DNA from: an uncultured Aquimarina sp.
GTDB taxonomy: Bacteria; Bacteroidota; Bacteroidia; Flavobacteriales; Flavobacteriaceae
DNA: 64,000 nt
Assembly (NCBI RefSeq): GCF_947495315.1
Contig: NZ_CANLYD010000001.1
Coordinates: 372,001 to 436,000, forward strand
Direction of reading: 5' to 3'
How positions within the stretch are numbered: the stretch's first letter is position 1; each line of letters opens with the position of its first letter. The position numbers were made by a program, and so were the translations under genes. Under the pieces are notes generated by a model. It was not told where the DNA came from. It searched no databases and was given only the letters and a program-made list of their open reading frames with translations. Positions 44,453 through 54,113 of this stretch are shown here, piece after piece.

Positions 44453-47221
44453 ATGAGAAAATGTTTTGTTTTATTTTTTTCGTTGCTAGTTTTCAATGGC
44501 TGGACTCAACAAAATGATCCCTTATTAACCATTTCTTTTGAAAATTCTGATTTAATTTCTGTTTTAAATCAGATAGAAGAGAAGACCAATTATAATTTCT
44601 ATTTTATTGATTCTTGGTTAACCGATTACAAGAGTATGTCTGGTAATTATGACAAAGTACCTATGACTAAAGTTTTAGAGGAACTTTTCGAAAATACCAT
44701 TGTTAACTTTTATATAATGGATGATGACAAGGTGATTCTTGCTAAAAACAGTATCATATATGATAACTTACCTGATCGATTTTTTGGTGAATATGAGAAA
44801 GATTCCGTTGAAATAGAAAAAGAAACAACCAAAATAATCTCTCCTGTTTTTACATCAACCAAGAGTACATCTAAAAAGAGTACAATGGAAACAATTACTA
44901 TCGGTAGAGCACTTAGAGGTAATTCAAGAGAGAAGTTTAAATTTTATGGTTATCTCACAAATATCCAAACCGGAAAGCCGTTACCTAATGCAATTATTGT
45001 AGTGAATGGTAATGATGTAGGAGCTGATACTGATGCTAAAGGATATTTTGAGACAGAATTAACTGTTGGATCAAATATCGTAGAGATTAGCGCTATAGGA
45101 ATGGAGCGTTTTAAAAAGCGAGTGATCATATATAATGATGGTAGATATGATGTAGAACTCAATGAAAAAATAGAGTTTTTGGATGAAGTTATATTAAATG
45201 CAGAGGTTAATGATAATGTAAGTGAGGTAGTTACAAAAACTAAAATTGACGTAAAAGAGTCTAAAAATATTCCTTTGGCACTGGGAGAGCGGGATGTACT
45301 TAAGGTGGCAACTACCTTACCAGGGATTACTACTGCGGGAGAAGGAGCATCTGGTTATAACGTTAGAGGAGGAAAATCTGATCAGAACTTGATACTTCTG
45401 GATGATGCTGTTATATACAATCCTCAACACTTTTTTGGAATTTTTTCTGCCCTAAACCCTTTTGCTCTAGGAGATGTTAGCATATATAAAAATAATATTC
45501 CAGCACAATTTGGAGGTAGGTTATCATCTGTTTTTGACTTAACGACCAAAGATGCTAGTGTTACCGAGTTTAAAGGAGAGGCTTCTATCGGACCAGTTAC
45601 AGGAAACGTACTTATAGAAACGCCAATTGTCAAAGATAAAGCAGGAATAATGATAGGAGGAAGAGGAGCATATGCCAATTGGGTTTTACGTTCTCTAGAT
45701 GAAGAATCTCTTAAGGATAGCGAAGCCTCATTTTATGATGTTGTAGCAAAGTATAATCATCAGATTACAGAAAGATCAAAAGTAGAAGCAACGGCATATT
45801 TAAGTAGAGATGACTTTAGTATTACTTCGGATTCTTTATATGTATATAATAACAGGGCATTTTCTTTAAGATGGAACTATCGTTTTAATGAAAAAAACAC
45901 AGGAAAATTAGCCTTATCTAATAGCCAGTATAAATTCAATATAGAGTTTGATGGCCAATCAAATGATGATTTTGATTTAGGATACCGTATAGATGAGACC
46001 GAGTTAAAACTTCATTTTAAATACTTGTATAGTAGTAAGCTTAAATTTGATTATGGTGTTTCTAGTAAATTATATGGTGTAAACCCGGGGAGTATTGATC
46101 CCGAAGGAGGTGAATCAATTGTGACACCATTTGAGATCGAAAAAGAACGAGCGCTAGAATCGGCGGCTTTTTTAGCAACAGAAATAGATCTTACTAAAAA
46201 TCTAACCTTAGATGCAGGTATCAGATATTCTGTCTATAATTTTTTAGGAGAGGGAACACAAAATGTATATCAGGATGGAGTGCCAAGAAGCGAACAGACA
46301 ATACAAGAAACCTTATCGTTTGATAACAATGAGGTAATAGAAACATATGGTGGTCCAGAGTTTAGAATATCAGGAAGGTATTTAATAGGAGAGGATTTTT
46401 CGGTAAAGGCGTCTTATAATAAGACTTTTCAATTTATTCATACATTATCTAATAACACTACGGTTTCGCCAATCGATACATGGAAACTTTCCGACCTTAA
46501 TATAGAACCGCAGAGCTCGCAACAATATGCTTTAGGAGCATATAAAAATTTTGATGGTGGAGCATATGAACTGAGTTTAGAAGGATTTTACAAGGAATCT
46601 AAAAATATCGTTGATTTTAAAACCGGTGCAGAAATATTACTTAATGAGAATATAGAAACCCAAGTATTACAAGGAAATGGAAGATCATACGGAGTCGAAT
46701 TCTTACTTAAGAAACAAAAAGGAAGACTTTATGGTTGGTTAGGGTATACATATTCTCGTTCTTTAATTCAATTAGATAGCGAGTTTAGAGAAGAACGAGT
46801 GAATGGCGGAGATTTTTTTCCTTCTAATTTTGATAAGCCACATGATTTTAGTCTAGTAGCGAATTACAAGTTTACTAAACGCTTTAGTTTAGCAACTAAT
46901 TTTGTATATCAAACAGGTCGTCCCGTTACTTTTCCTGTTGGTAGTTTTACTTTTAATGGATCGGATTTCACCGTTTTTAGTGATCGAAATAAATTTAGAA
47001 TTCCGGATTTTTATCGATTAGACATCGGGTTTAATATTGAAGGAAATCATAAGAAAAATAAAGTAGGACATAGTTTTTGGACCATATCAATTTATAATGT
47101 ATTAGGCCGAAACAATCCGTTCTCTGTATTTTTTGTTACAGAAGACGGAGAGGTCAAAGCGTTGCAGAGTTCTATTTTTTCTGTGCCTGTACCTTCTATT
47201 ACTTATAATTTTAAATTTTAA
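44453..47221 (+). CDS. TonB-dependent receptor with N-terminal STN domain
   Basis: Outer-membrane receptor of 922 residues. It has a signal peptide (to about NGWTQQ), an STN domain (about 22-110; ISFENSDLISVLNQIEEKTN, PMTKVLEELFENT), a carboxypeptidase-regulatory-like domain (about 160-245), a plug (about 270-390; LALGERDVLKVATTLPGI, GYNVRGGKSDQNLILLDDA) and a 22-strand-type barrel ending in SITYNFKF with terminal Phe. STN domains in transducer-type receptors contact an anti-sigma factor, but no FecI/FecR-like pair is nearby, so any signalling is in trans or absent. DUF4249 lipoproteins immediately downstream are probably its surface partners. The substrate is unknown. Confidence 0.92.
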   Translation: MRKCFVLFFSLLVFNGWTQQNDPLLTISFENSDLISVLNQIEEKTNYNFYFIDSWLTDYKSMSGNYDKVPMTKVLEELFENTIVNFYIMDDDKVILAKNSIIYDNLPDRFFGEYEKDSVEIEKETTKIISPVFTSTKSTSKKSTMETITIGRALRGNSREKFKFYGYLTNIQTGKPLPNAIIVVNGNDVGADTDAKGYFETELTVGSNIVEISAIGMERFKKRVIIYNDGRYDVELNEKIEFLDEVILNAEVNDNVSEVVTKTKIDVKESKNIPLALGERDVLKVATTLPGITTAGEGASGYNVRGGKSDQNLILLDDAVIYNPQHFFGIFSALNPFALGDVSIYKNNIPAQFGGRLSSVFDLTTKDASVTEFKGEASIGPVTGNVLIETPIVKDKAGIMIGGRGAYANWVLRSLDEESLKDSEASFYDVVAKYNHQITERSKVEATAYLSRDDFSITSDSLYVYNNRAFSLRWNYRFNEKNTGKLALSNSQYKFNIEFDGQSNDDFDLGYRIDETELKLHFKYLYSSKLKFDYGVSSKLYGVNPGSIDPEGGESIVTPFEIEKERALESAAFLATEIDLTKNLTLDAGIRYSVYNFLGEGTQNVYQDGVPRSEQTIQETLSFDNNEVIETYGGPEFRISGRYLIGEDFSVKASYNKTFQFIHTLSNNTTVSPIDTWKLSDLNIEPQSSQQYALGAYKNFDGGAYELSLEGFYKESKNIVDFKTGAEILLNENIETQVLQGNGRSYGVEFLLKKQKGRLYGWLGYTYSRSLIQLDSEFREERVNGGDFFPSNFDKPHDFSLVANYKFTKRFSLATNFVYQTGRPVTFPVGSFTFNGSDFTVFSDRNKFRIPDFYRLDIGFNIEGNHKKNKVGHSFWTISIYNVLGRNNPFSVFFVTEDGEVKALQSSIFSVPVPSITYNFKF

Positions 47222-47255
47222 ATACGTGAGACTTTTCGTAAGGCATAGTAAAAGT

Positions 47256-48458
47256 ATGATCAGTTGTAGAATTTTAATTCTGCTATGGATATGCACCTTG
47301 ATGTCTAGTTGTATAGATCCTTTTGAAATTGAAACTGAAAATTTTGAGGATATTCTGGTAATAAATGCTACTATTACTAATGAGGTAAAAAACCAAGAAA
47401 TTCTGTTATCAAGAACATTTAAATTTGAAGATGATGGTCCTCTTTCAGAACAAGGAGCTGCAGTAAAAGTAATAGAAGACACTAGTGTAGAATATATTTT
47501 TGAGGAAGCCTCTCCAGGTACATATCGTTCTGTACAGGAATTTGCGGCGAGCTCAGGTAAAGAGTATGAATTATCAATCCAAACTTCGGATGGAAGATCT
47601 TACATTTCTGATAAAGTAACTTTACCACAAGAAACATCAATTAATAGAGTATATCCCCAAAGAATCACAAATGATAGTGGAGTAGAGGGGTTAGGGATAT
47701 TTGTCGATACATTTGACCCAACAGGTAATTCTCAGTATTATCGCTATGAATTTGATGAGACATATAGATTAGTTAGTCCTAAATGGTATCCTTTTGATCT
47801 TGTTGTAACTAGAGAAGGAACGTTCTTTTTTGAGTTTGATTTGGTAGAAAGATCAGAAGGTCAAAGGATATGTTACGCGAATAATAAGTCTAATAATATT
47901 AAAGTAACAAATACTACCATTTTTGAAGAAGATCGTATAACAGGACTAGAGGTTAACTTTATACCTGCAGAAGACATACGTATAGAAAATAGGTACAGTA
48001 TATTGGTTAGACAATATGTACAATCCAGAGAAGCTAATGGGTTTTATGAAATACTAAGTAGTTTTTCGCAATCAGAGAGCTTGTTTTCTCAAATACAACC
48101 TGGTTTTCTTGAAGGTAATATAGTTTCCGAAGATAATGCTGATGAAAAAGTATTAGGCTATTTTGATGTTTCTTCTGTTTCTGAGCAACGAATTTTTGTC
48201 GATCGTGATGATTTTTTAGCAGATTTACCATCGTTCGAAATAGAGTGTCAGATATTTAGGCCTGAGCAAGGATTTAGTACCTTACTTGAGTACCATATGC
48301 TTATTAGTGATTTTATAGATAGTAATACGGTTAGATATTATTCTGATATACCACTTCCTCCCGATGGATCAACGATTCCTTTTACTTTTGTGCGAAGAGC
48401 TTGTGGAGATTGTACAACATTGGGAGTTAGTGAAGTTCCAGGTTTTTGGATAGATTAA
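47256..48458 (+). CDS. DUF4249 lipoprotein, tandem copy 1
   Basis: A 400-residue lipoprotein. I choose the ATG at 47256 because it opens directly onto a lipoprotein signal (ICTLMSSCIDPFE, Cys19); the longer frame begins within the receptor gene. It belongs to DUF4249, the surface lipoprotein family encoded with TonB receptors. Landmarks are IDPFEIETENFEDILVINA, GDGPLSE-like DDGPLSEQGA, FVDTFDPTGNSQYYRYEF and the end RRACGDCTTLGVSEVPGFW. It is the most divergent of three adjacent copies and lacks their shared leader sequence, but the coding parts are obviously duplicates. Probable role: ligand capture for the receptor. Confidence 0.9.
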   Translation: MISCRILILLWICTLMSSCIDPFEIETENFEDILVINATITNEVKNQEILLSRTFKFEDDGPLSEQGAAVKVIEDTSVEYIFEEASPGTYRSVQEFAASSGKEYELSIQTSDGRSYISDKVTLPQETSINRVYPQRITNDSGVEGLGIFVDTFDPTGNSQYYRYEFDETYRLVSPKWYPFDLVVTREGTFFFEFDLVERSEGQRICYANNKSNNIKVTNTTIFEEDRITGLEVNFIPAEDIRIENRYSILVRQYVQSREANGFYEILSSFSQSESLFSQIQPGFLEGNIVSEDNADEKVLGYFDVSSVSEQRIFVDRDDFLADLPSFEIECQIFRPEQGFSTLLEYHMLISDFIDSNTVRYYSDIPLPPDGSTIPFTFVRRACGDCTTLGVSEVPGFWID

Positions 48459-49850
48459 TAGTTTGATATGCTATAATTGGAAGGAGAGGATTTTACGTGC
48501 GGTATCATAAAGGATAAATAATGTTTTAGAAGTTTTAAAATGGTAAGAGTACTTAAGTTTATAAAGTTGATTCGAGTATTGGTATTAATATCAGTATGCA
48601 GTACTCTGAATAGCTGTATCGATCCTTTTGAAATAGAAACAGAAAATTTTGAAAATATTCTGGTAATAAGTGCTACTATTACTAATGAGGTGAAAAACCA
48701 AGAAATTCTACTATCCAGAACATTTAGATTCGAAGATGATGGTCCTCTTTCTGAACAAGGTGCTACAGTAAAAGTAATAGAAGACGCTAGTATAGAATAT
48801 ATTTTTGAAGAAAACTCTCCTGGAACATATCGTTCTGTACAAGAATTTGCAGCGAGCTCAGGTAAAGAATATCAATTGTCAGTCCAAACATCGGACGGAA
48901 AATCTTATGTTTCCGATAAGGTAACTTTACCACAAGAAACGTCAATTGAAAGAATCTACGCCCAAAGAATCACTAATGATACTGGGGTAGAAGGGTTAGG
49001 GATATTTGTTGACACATTTGATCCAACAGGAAATTCACAATATTATCGCTACGAGTTTGAAGAAACGTATAGAATAATTACCCCGTTGTGGTACCCCTTT
49101 GATATTGAAGTAACAGCAGAAGGGGCAGAAAGTTTCGAATTTGGTTTAGTAAATAGATCAGAAAATCAAAAAGTATGTTATGCAAACAATGTATCTAACA
49201 ATATAAAAATTATTAATACTACGATTTTTGAAGAAGATCGTATAACCGCACTAGAAGTTAACTTTATACCTGCACAAGATATACGAATAGATAATAGGTA
49301 TAGTATATTAGTTAGGCAATATGTGCAATCTAGAGAAGCTAATGGGTTTTATGAAATACTAAGTAATTTTTCGGAATCAGAGAGTTTGTTTTCACAAATA
49401 CAACCTGGATTTATTGCAGGTAATATTACTTCAGAGAGTAACCAAGATGATAAAGTATTAGGTTATTTTGATGTTTCTTCTGTTTCTGAGCAACGTATTT
49501 TTGTGGATCGCGATGATTTTCTTACTGATTTACCAAGATTTGCCTTAGAATGTGAGTTAGTAGAAATAAAAAAAGGTCTCGATGAAGTTATTACTTTTCA
49601 TCAACGTATTGGTGCATTTATAGATAGTAATGAAGTTAGGTATTTACCCGATGCACCACCTACACCCGGTGAACCTATAGTATTTCCAGGTGTTTTACGT
49701 TATTTTATACCTAGAGCCTGTGGAGATTGCACTGCTTTAGGTGTTAGTACGGCTCCGGATTTTTGGGTAGATTAGGTTTGATGTATTATAATAGGAAGGA
49801 AATGATTTTACAGTACTATAAAAAATAAATAATGTTTTAGAAGTTTTAAA
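48459..49850 (+). repeat. Tandem duplication unit (leader plus DUF4249 gene)
   Basis: The 26 bases before the ATG of copy 2 (48514-48539) and of copy 3 (49825-49850) are identical, and the remaining intergenic sequence after copies 1 and 2 is similar (both begin near GTTTGAT and carry ATAATAGGAAGGA-like sequence). The unit length from start to start is 1311 bases. This indicates unequal crossing-over or duplication of a leader-plus-gene block. Confidence 0.85.
48540..49775 (+). CDS. DUF4249 lipoprotein, tandem copy 2
   Basis: A 411-residue DUF4249 lipoprotein (signal LVLISVCSTLNSCIDPFE, Cys26). Most of the protein is nearly identical to copy 3 and very close to copy 1. The differences cluster around residues about 195-225 (IEVTAEGAESFEFGLVNR) and about 335-390 (ELVEIKKGLDEVITFHQR to RYFIPRACG). 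The C-terminal PRACGDCTALGVSTAPDFW motif is conserved. It begins 81 bases after copy 1 on the same strand and belongs to the same operon. The function of extra copies may be alternative ligand recognition; that is inference. Confidence 0.9.
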   Translation: MVRVLKFIKLIRVLVLISVCSTLNSCIDPFEIETENFENILVISATITNEVKNQEILLSRTFRFEDDGPLSEQGATVKVIEDASIEYIFEENSPGTYRSVQEFAASSGKEYQLSVQTSDGKSYVSDKVTLPQETSIERIYAQRITNDTGVEGLGIFVDTFDPTGNSQYYRYEFEETYRIITPLWYPFDIEVTAEGAESFEFGLVNRSENQKVCYANNVSNNIKIINTTIFEEDRITALEVNFIPAQDIRIDNRYSILVRQYVQSREANGFYEILSNFSESESLFSQIQPGFIAGNITSESNQDDKVLGYFDVSSVSEQRIFVDRDDFLTDLPRFALECELVEIKKGLDEVITFHQRIGAFIDSNEVRYLPDAPPTPGEPIVFPGVLRYFIPRACGDCTALGVSTAPDFWVD

Positions 49851-51086
49851 ATGGTAAGAGTATTTAAGTTTATAAAGTGGGGCCGAATATTGGTATTGAT
49901 ATTCGTATGCAGTACTTTGAATAGCTGTATCGATCCTTTTGAAATAGAAACTGAAAATTTTGAAAATATTTTGGTAATAAACACTACTATTACTAACGAG
50001 TTGAAAAACCAAGAAATTCTACTATCCAGAACATTTAGATTCGAAGATGATGGTCCTATTTCTGAAGAGGGTGCTATAGTAAAAGTAATAGAGGATGCTA
50101 GTGTAGAATATACTTTTGAAGAAAGCTCTCCTGGAACATATCGTTCTGTGCAGCAATTTGCAGCTAGTTCAGGTAAAGAATATGAATTGTCAGTCCAAAC
50201 ATCGGACGGAAAATCTTACGTTTCAGATAAGGTAACTTTGACACAAGAGACGTCAATTGAAAGAGTCTACCCTCAAAGAATCGCTAATAATAGTGGAGTA
50301 GAAGGGTTAGGGATATTTGTAGACACATTTGATCCAACAGGAAATTCACAATATTATCGCTACGAGTTTGAAGAAACGTATAGAATAGTTACGCCGTTAT
50401 GGTACCCTTTTGATATTGTAGTGACTGCAGAACTGGAAAATAGGTTTGAGTTTGGATTAATAGATAGACCTGTAAGTCAAAAAATATGTTATGCAAGCAA
50501 TATATCTAACAATATTAAGATTACAAATACTACAGTTTTGGAAGAAGATCGTATAACAGCCCTAGAAGTCAACTTTATACCTTCAGACGATATACGAATA
50601 GATAATAGATATAGTATATTAGTTAGACAATATGTGCAATCTAGAGAAGCAAATGGGTTTTATGAAATATTAAGTAATTTTTCGGAGTCAGAAAGTTTGT
50701 TTTCACAAATACAGCCTGGATTTATTACAGGTAATATTATTTCAGAAAGTAACCAAGATGATAAGGTGTTAGGGTATTTTGATGTTTCTTCCGTTTCAGA
50801 GCAACGTATTTTTGTGAATCGAAGCGATTTTCTAACAGATTTACCAAGGTTTGCCTTAGAATGTGACTTAATAGAACCAAAACAAGATCGTGATCTACTT
50901 ATAACCTTTCACGAACGTCTTAGTGCTTTTATAGATAGCAATATGTTCAGATATTTACCTGGTTCGCCACTGGCACCCGATGAACCTATAGAACCTGCAG
51001 GTTCTTTTCGTTTTTTTATACCTAGGGCTTGTGGAGATTGCACTGCGTTAGGTGTCAGTACAGCTCCAGATTTTTGGGTGGATTAA
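49851..51086 (+). CDS. DUF4249 lipoprotein, tandem copy 3
   Basis: A 411-residue DUF4249 lipoprotein (signal LVLIFVCSTLNSCIDPFE). It is the closest relative of copy 2, including the DNA just upstream of the ATG. Variable patches lie at about 195-225 (IVVTAELENRFEFGLIDRP) and about 335-390 (DLIEPKQDRDLLITFHER to RFFIPRACG). The final CGDCTALGVSTAPDFWVD matches copy 2. The next gene starts 53 bases after its stop on the same strand. Three adjacent DUF4249 genes behind one receptor is unusual in my experience. Confidence 0.9.
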   Translation: MVRVFKFIKWGRILVLIFVCSTLNSCIDPFEIETENFENILVINTTITNELKNQEILLSRTFRFEDDGPISEEGAIVKVIEDASVEYTFEESSPGTYRSVQQFAASSGKEYELSVQTSDGKSYVSDKVTLTQETSIERVYPQRIANNSGVEGLGIFVDTFDPTGNSQYYRYEFEETYRIVTPLWYPFDIVVTAELENRFEFGLIDRPVSQKICYASNISNNIKITNTTVLEEDRITALEVNFIPSDDIRIDNRYSILVRQYVQSREANGFYEILSNFSESESLFSQIQPGFITGNIISESNQDDKVLGYFDVSSVSEQRIFVNRSDFLTDLPRFALECDLIEPKQDRDLLITFHERLSAFIDSNMFRYLPGSPLAPDEPIEPAGSFRFFIPRACGDCTALGVSTAPDFWVD

Positions 51087-51139
51087 GTAACAAAAATACA
51101 TTATTAGAAGAATTAAAAATTTTAATTAAAATTATACTA

Positions 51140-52921
51140 GTGAGAATATTATCAATTATATGTGTCCTGTTTTTTTTAACGTATAGTGTTCACGGACAAC
51201 GACAGTCAGTGTTAAAAACCAATAAAGATGCTTATGGCTATAATCTTGTCCCTCAAGAGAAGGTTTTTATACATTATAATACATCATTATTGTTTTCGGG
51301 AGAATATTTTTACTACCGTGTATATTGTTTTGATGCAGAAAGTAATGTTTTGAGCACTATAAGTAAGATTGCTTATTTAGTGCTTTTGGACGAAGATCAA
51401 AAGGCTATTTTTAAGCACAAAATAGAACTAGAAAACGGCTTGGGACAAGGTGATTTTTTTGTTCCCGTATCCATCCCATCTGGAAACTATAAATTAGTGG
51501 GTTATACACAATGGATGTTAAATGAGACTTCTCGTTTTTTTCAAGCGGATGTCAGTATTGTAAATCCATATCAAGGAAATCAAAGTAAGATTCTTTTTGC
51601 TGATCTTCATAAAGATTCTTTAGGGAATACCAATACACAAGTTTTAAGAGGAAGTGAGCTTAAGGCGGTTGAAGAGAATACTAAAACTGGGTTAAAATTG
51701 TTTGCAGACAGTAAATCTTATGCAAAAAGAAGTTTGGTGAAACTTAGTATAGAAACTCCGGAATTGAATACAGTAGGAGGTAATTATTCTCTTTCGGTAA
51801 GAAAAATGGATGCTTTTGCTAAAGCATTACGAGTAAGAGCTAAAGATTTCTCTACCCTATATAATGATGGTGTTAAAAGTTCAACCAAATCGGTTGGAGC
51901 TTCTGTTTTTTTGCCGGAAATGAGAGGAGAACTGATCTATGGAAAAATTGTTGCTAAAGAAGCTTCTTTTTCAGTTTCAAAACAATCTGTAGGTTTATCT
52001 ATTCCGGGTAAGACGAGTGATGTGAAAGTTGTTTTAACAGACGATACAGGTAATTTTGTATTTAATTTAAACAATAGAAATGATAATGATGAAGTATTGA
52101 TTCAGGTTTTAGGAAAAGATAAAGAAAATTATACGATTCAAATTTTTGAAATACCAGAAGTAGAAACCCCAAATTTGGAATTTTATCAATTTAAAATTTC
52201 ACCTTCTTTAAAAGATAAAATAGTAAAGAGAAGTATTCGTAATCAAATCGATAATGTTTTTTATAGTGTAAAACCTGATACATTACAAGCACTTACAAAT
52301 GCTTTTCCTTTTCATGGAACAGAAATAGAAACTTATAACCTTGATGAATATACCAGGTTTGGAACTGTTAAAGAAACAATCGTTGAAGTTGTAGAAAGCG
52401 TATGGACTAAAAAAGATGAAAATGGAAATGAAGTTTTTGCAGTAAGAGGATACTACCCCACGGTGAAAAAACAAAGTTTTTTACCATTATTAGTTGTTGA
52501 TGGTATTTTGGTTCAAGATCAGGAAAGTATCATAAACTATGATGCCAGGAAGATTAAAAGCATTAGCTTTATTAGAGATCGATATTATTTAGGTACTCAA
52601 ATTTTTGAAGGCGTAGTGATTATAGAAACAATAGCAGGAGATTATTTAAATTCAATTAATAATAGTGCTACAATTACGCTATCGTCTTTACAGGCAAGTA
52701 AAAAATATTTTAGACAAAAATATAATGATGATGGGTCATACAAGAGAATCCCTGATTTTAGGAACCAATTGTTATGGCAACCAAATGTGGAAATGACAAA
52801 AGGGAAGAGTAGTATCGAATTTTACACATCAGATGTTACTGGAGATTTTGAAATATGTTTAGAAGGGTTTAAAGATAATGGATTTCCTATTTCAATTAAG
52901 ACATACATAACTGTAGAGTAA
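51140..52921 (+). CDS. Secreted MG2-like/TonB-plug-like protein
   Basis: I choose the GTG at 51140 because it begins a signal peptide (ILSIICVLFFLTYSVHGQ) and no ATG is available nearby; the longer frame to 51029 runs inside copy 3. The 594-residue product has an N-terminal macroglobulin MG2-like domain (QEKVFIHYNTSLLFSGEYFYY, FVPVSIPSGNYKLVGYTQWM). A middle beta-rich region follows. Near 440-530 a plug-like segment of TonB receptors appears (FLPLLVVDGILVQDQESI, GTQIFEGVVIIET), without a barrel. Similar proteins accompany DUF4249 operons. It may be a periplasmic or surface scaffold for the receptor complex. Last gene of the operon. Confidence 0.8.
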   Translation: MRILSIICVLFFLTYSVHGQRQSVLKTNKDAYGYNLVPQEKVFIHYNTSLLFSGEYFYYRVYCFDAESNVLSTISKIAYLVLLDEDQKAIFKHKIELENGLGQGDFFVPVSIPSGNYKLVGYTQWMLNETSRFFQADVSIVNPYQGNQSKILFADLHKDSLGNTNTQVLRGSELKAVEENTKTGLKLFADSKSYAKRSLVKLSIETPELNTVGGNYSLSVRKMDAFAKALRVRAKDFSTLYNDGVKSSTKSVGASVFLPEMRGELIYGKIVAKEASFSVSKQSVGLSIPGKTSDVKVVLTDDTGNFVFNLNNRNDNDEVLIQVLGKDKENYTIQIFEIPEVETPNLEFYQFKISPSLKDKIVKRSIRNQIDNVFYSVKPDTLQALTNAFPFHGTEIETYNLDEYTRFGTVKETIVEVVESVWTKKDENGNEVFAVRGYYPTVKKQSFLPLLVVDGILVQDQESIINYDARKIKSISFIRDRYYLGTQIFEGVVIIETIAGDYLNSINNSATITLSSLQASKKYFRQKYNDDGSYKRIPDFRNQLLWQPNVEMTKGKSSIEFYTSDVTGDFEICLEGFKDNGFPISIKTYITVE

Positions 52922-52934
52922 TAAATTATGTTCT

Positions 52935-54113
52935 CTATTTTCTGGAACTATATAACCCTATTATAGGACCAATTGCTAAAAACAAAAATAAATAAGTAGG
53001 ATTTACTTTAGTGACTAAATATGAAAGTAATTGAATGCTTATAATAGTAATGGCAAAACCTATACAATTCACTATAGTAAGCCCTGTTCCTCTTAACTCT
53101 GCAGGAGCCGCAGCAGCAACCAAAGTAGAAAACTGAGGAGAATCTGATATAACGACCATACCCCAAATACAAAGCAATGTTAAAAATATCTCTGTTGGTA
53201 GTTGGAAAAGTAGAGGAGAGGAAAGGCAAAAGAGTCCCGATAAAATAAGCGAATATCGTGCTACTTTTCTACTTCCTGTTTTTAAAGAAATATACCCCCC
53301 CAAGATGCAAGAAAAAAAACCAATTGCTATAACGATAAATGACCAAAAAGATATTGGAAGTCCAATTCGATTTTGTTCTACATATGTTTTTAACAGCACA
53401 GGAATAAAGCCCCAGAAGGCATATAATTCCCACATATGTCCAAAATAACCTAAAGCTGCTTTTCTAAAACTGACGATACTAAAAAGCTCGGTGATAACCC
53501 CTAATTGTAGTTTTGTTACAGGTTTTCTGTAAGGACCATTAGGGACAAATAAGAAAATTAATAAACCACCAACAAATGAAAGTAGGCTGGTTGATTGGAT
53601 AACTACTTTGTAGTCACTATTCCAGGAAATCTCTTTTAATAAATGGGGTAATGCGGTACCCAAAACCAAAGCACCTACTAAATATCCCAGTGCTTTTCCT
53701 AATCCGTCTTTATAATAGTCTGAAGCTATTTTCATGCCAACGGGATAAATTCCGGCAAGAAAAAAACCGGTGCCAAAACGTGCCGTTAATACATTTAGTA
53801 CGGTGATATTTGGTATTAACAAGGCAATATTACAAAGTGCTCCCAGAACGGCAGATATCATAAATACTTTAGAGGGAGGAAATCTATCAACCAAAGTTAA
53901 CAAAGCAAAGGTTAATGTGCCTACAATAAAACCAAACTGAACTGTGGATAAGAGATATCCAAGAATATTAAAACCTGCATTAAACTGAGTAGCAAAATCA
54001 TCAATGACTGCATTCCCTGCAAACCATAAAGAAGTACAGAAAAATTGCGCGATTATAATTACTGGAAGTATATAGAATTTTGGTTTCAGAGATGTCCGTT
54101 TACTAGTGTTAAT
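52935..54113 (-). CDS. MFS transporter without a canonical start codon
   Basis: A twelve-helix major facilitator transporter. The TTG at 53903 would remove the first helix. The frame continues upstream through KPKFYILPVIIIAQFFCTSL and WFAGNAVIDDFATQFNAGF, which is a natural first helix and loop, to a stop at 54122-54124. No ATG, GTG or TTG is present before that helix. The candidates are ATT at 54111-54113, which overlaps the stop of the trehalose gene, or CTG at 54087-54089. With ATT the protein is 392 residues, the usual MFS size. The overlap suggests translational coupling with the trehalose phosphate gene. It resembles the CynX/NIMT-type or sugar-phosphate permease groups; the substrate is unknown, and trehalose is a possibility only from context. 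Confidence 0.75.
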   Translation of the reverse strand: MNTSKRTSLKPKFYILPVIIIAQFFCTSLWFAGNAVIDDFATQFNAGFNILGYLLSTVQFGFIVGTLTFALLTLVDRFPPSKVFMISAVLGALCNIALLIPNITVLNVLTARFGTGFFLAGIYPVGMKIASDYYKDGLGKALGYLVGALVLGTALPHLLKEISWNSDYKVVIQSTSLLSFVGGLLIFLFVPNGPYRKPVTKLQLGVITELFSIVSFRKAALGYFGHMWELYAFWGFIPVLLKTYVEQNRIGLPISFWSFIVIAIGFFSCILGGYISLKTGSRKVARYSLILSGLFCLSSPLLFQLPTEIFLTLLCIWGMVVISDSPQFSTLVAAAAPAELRGTGLTIVNCIGFAITIISIQLLSYLVTKVNPTYLFLFLAIGPIIGLYSSRK

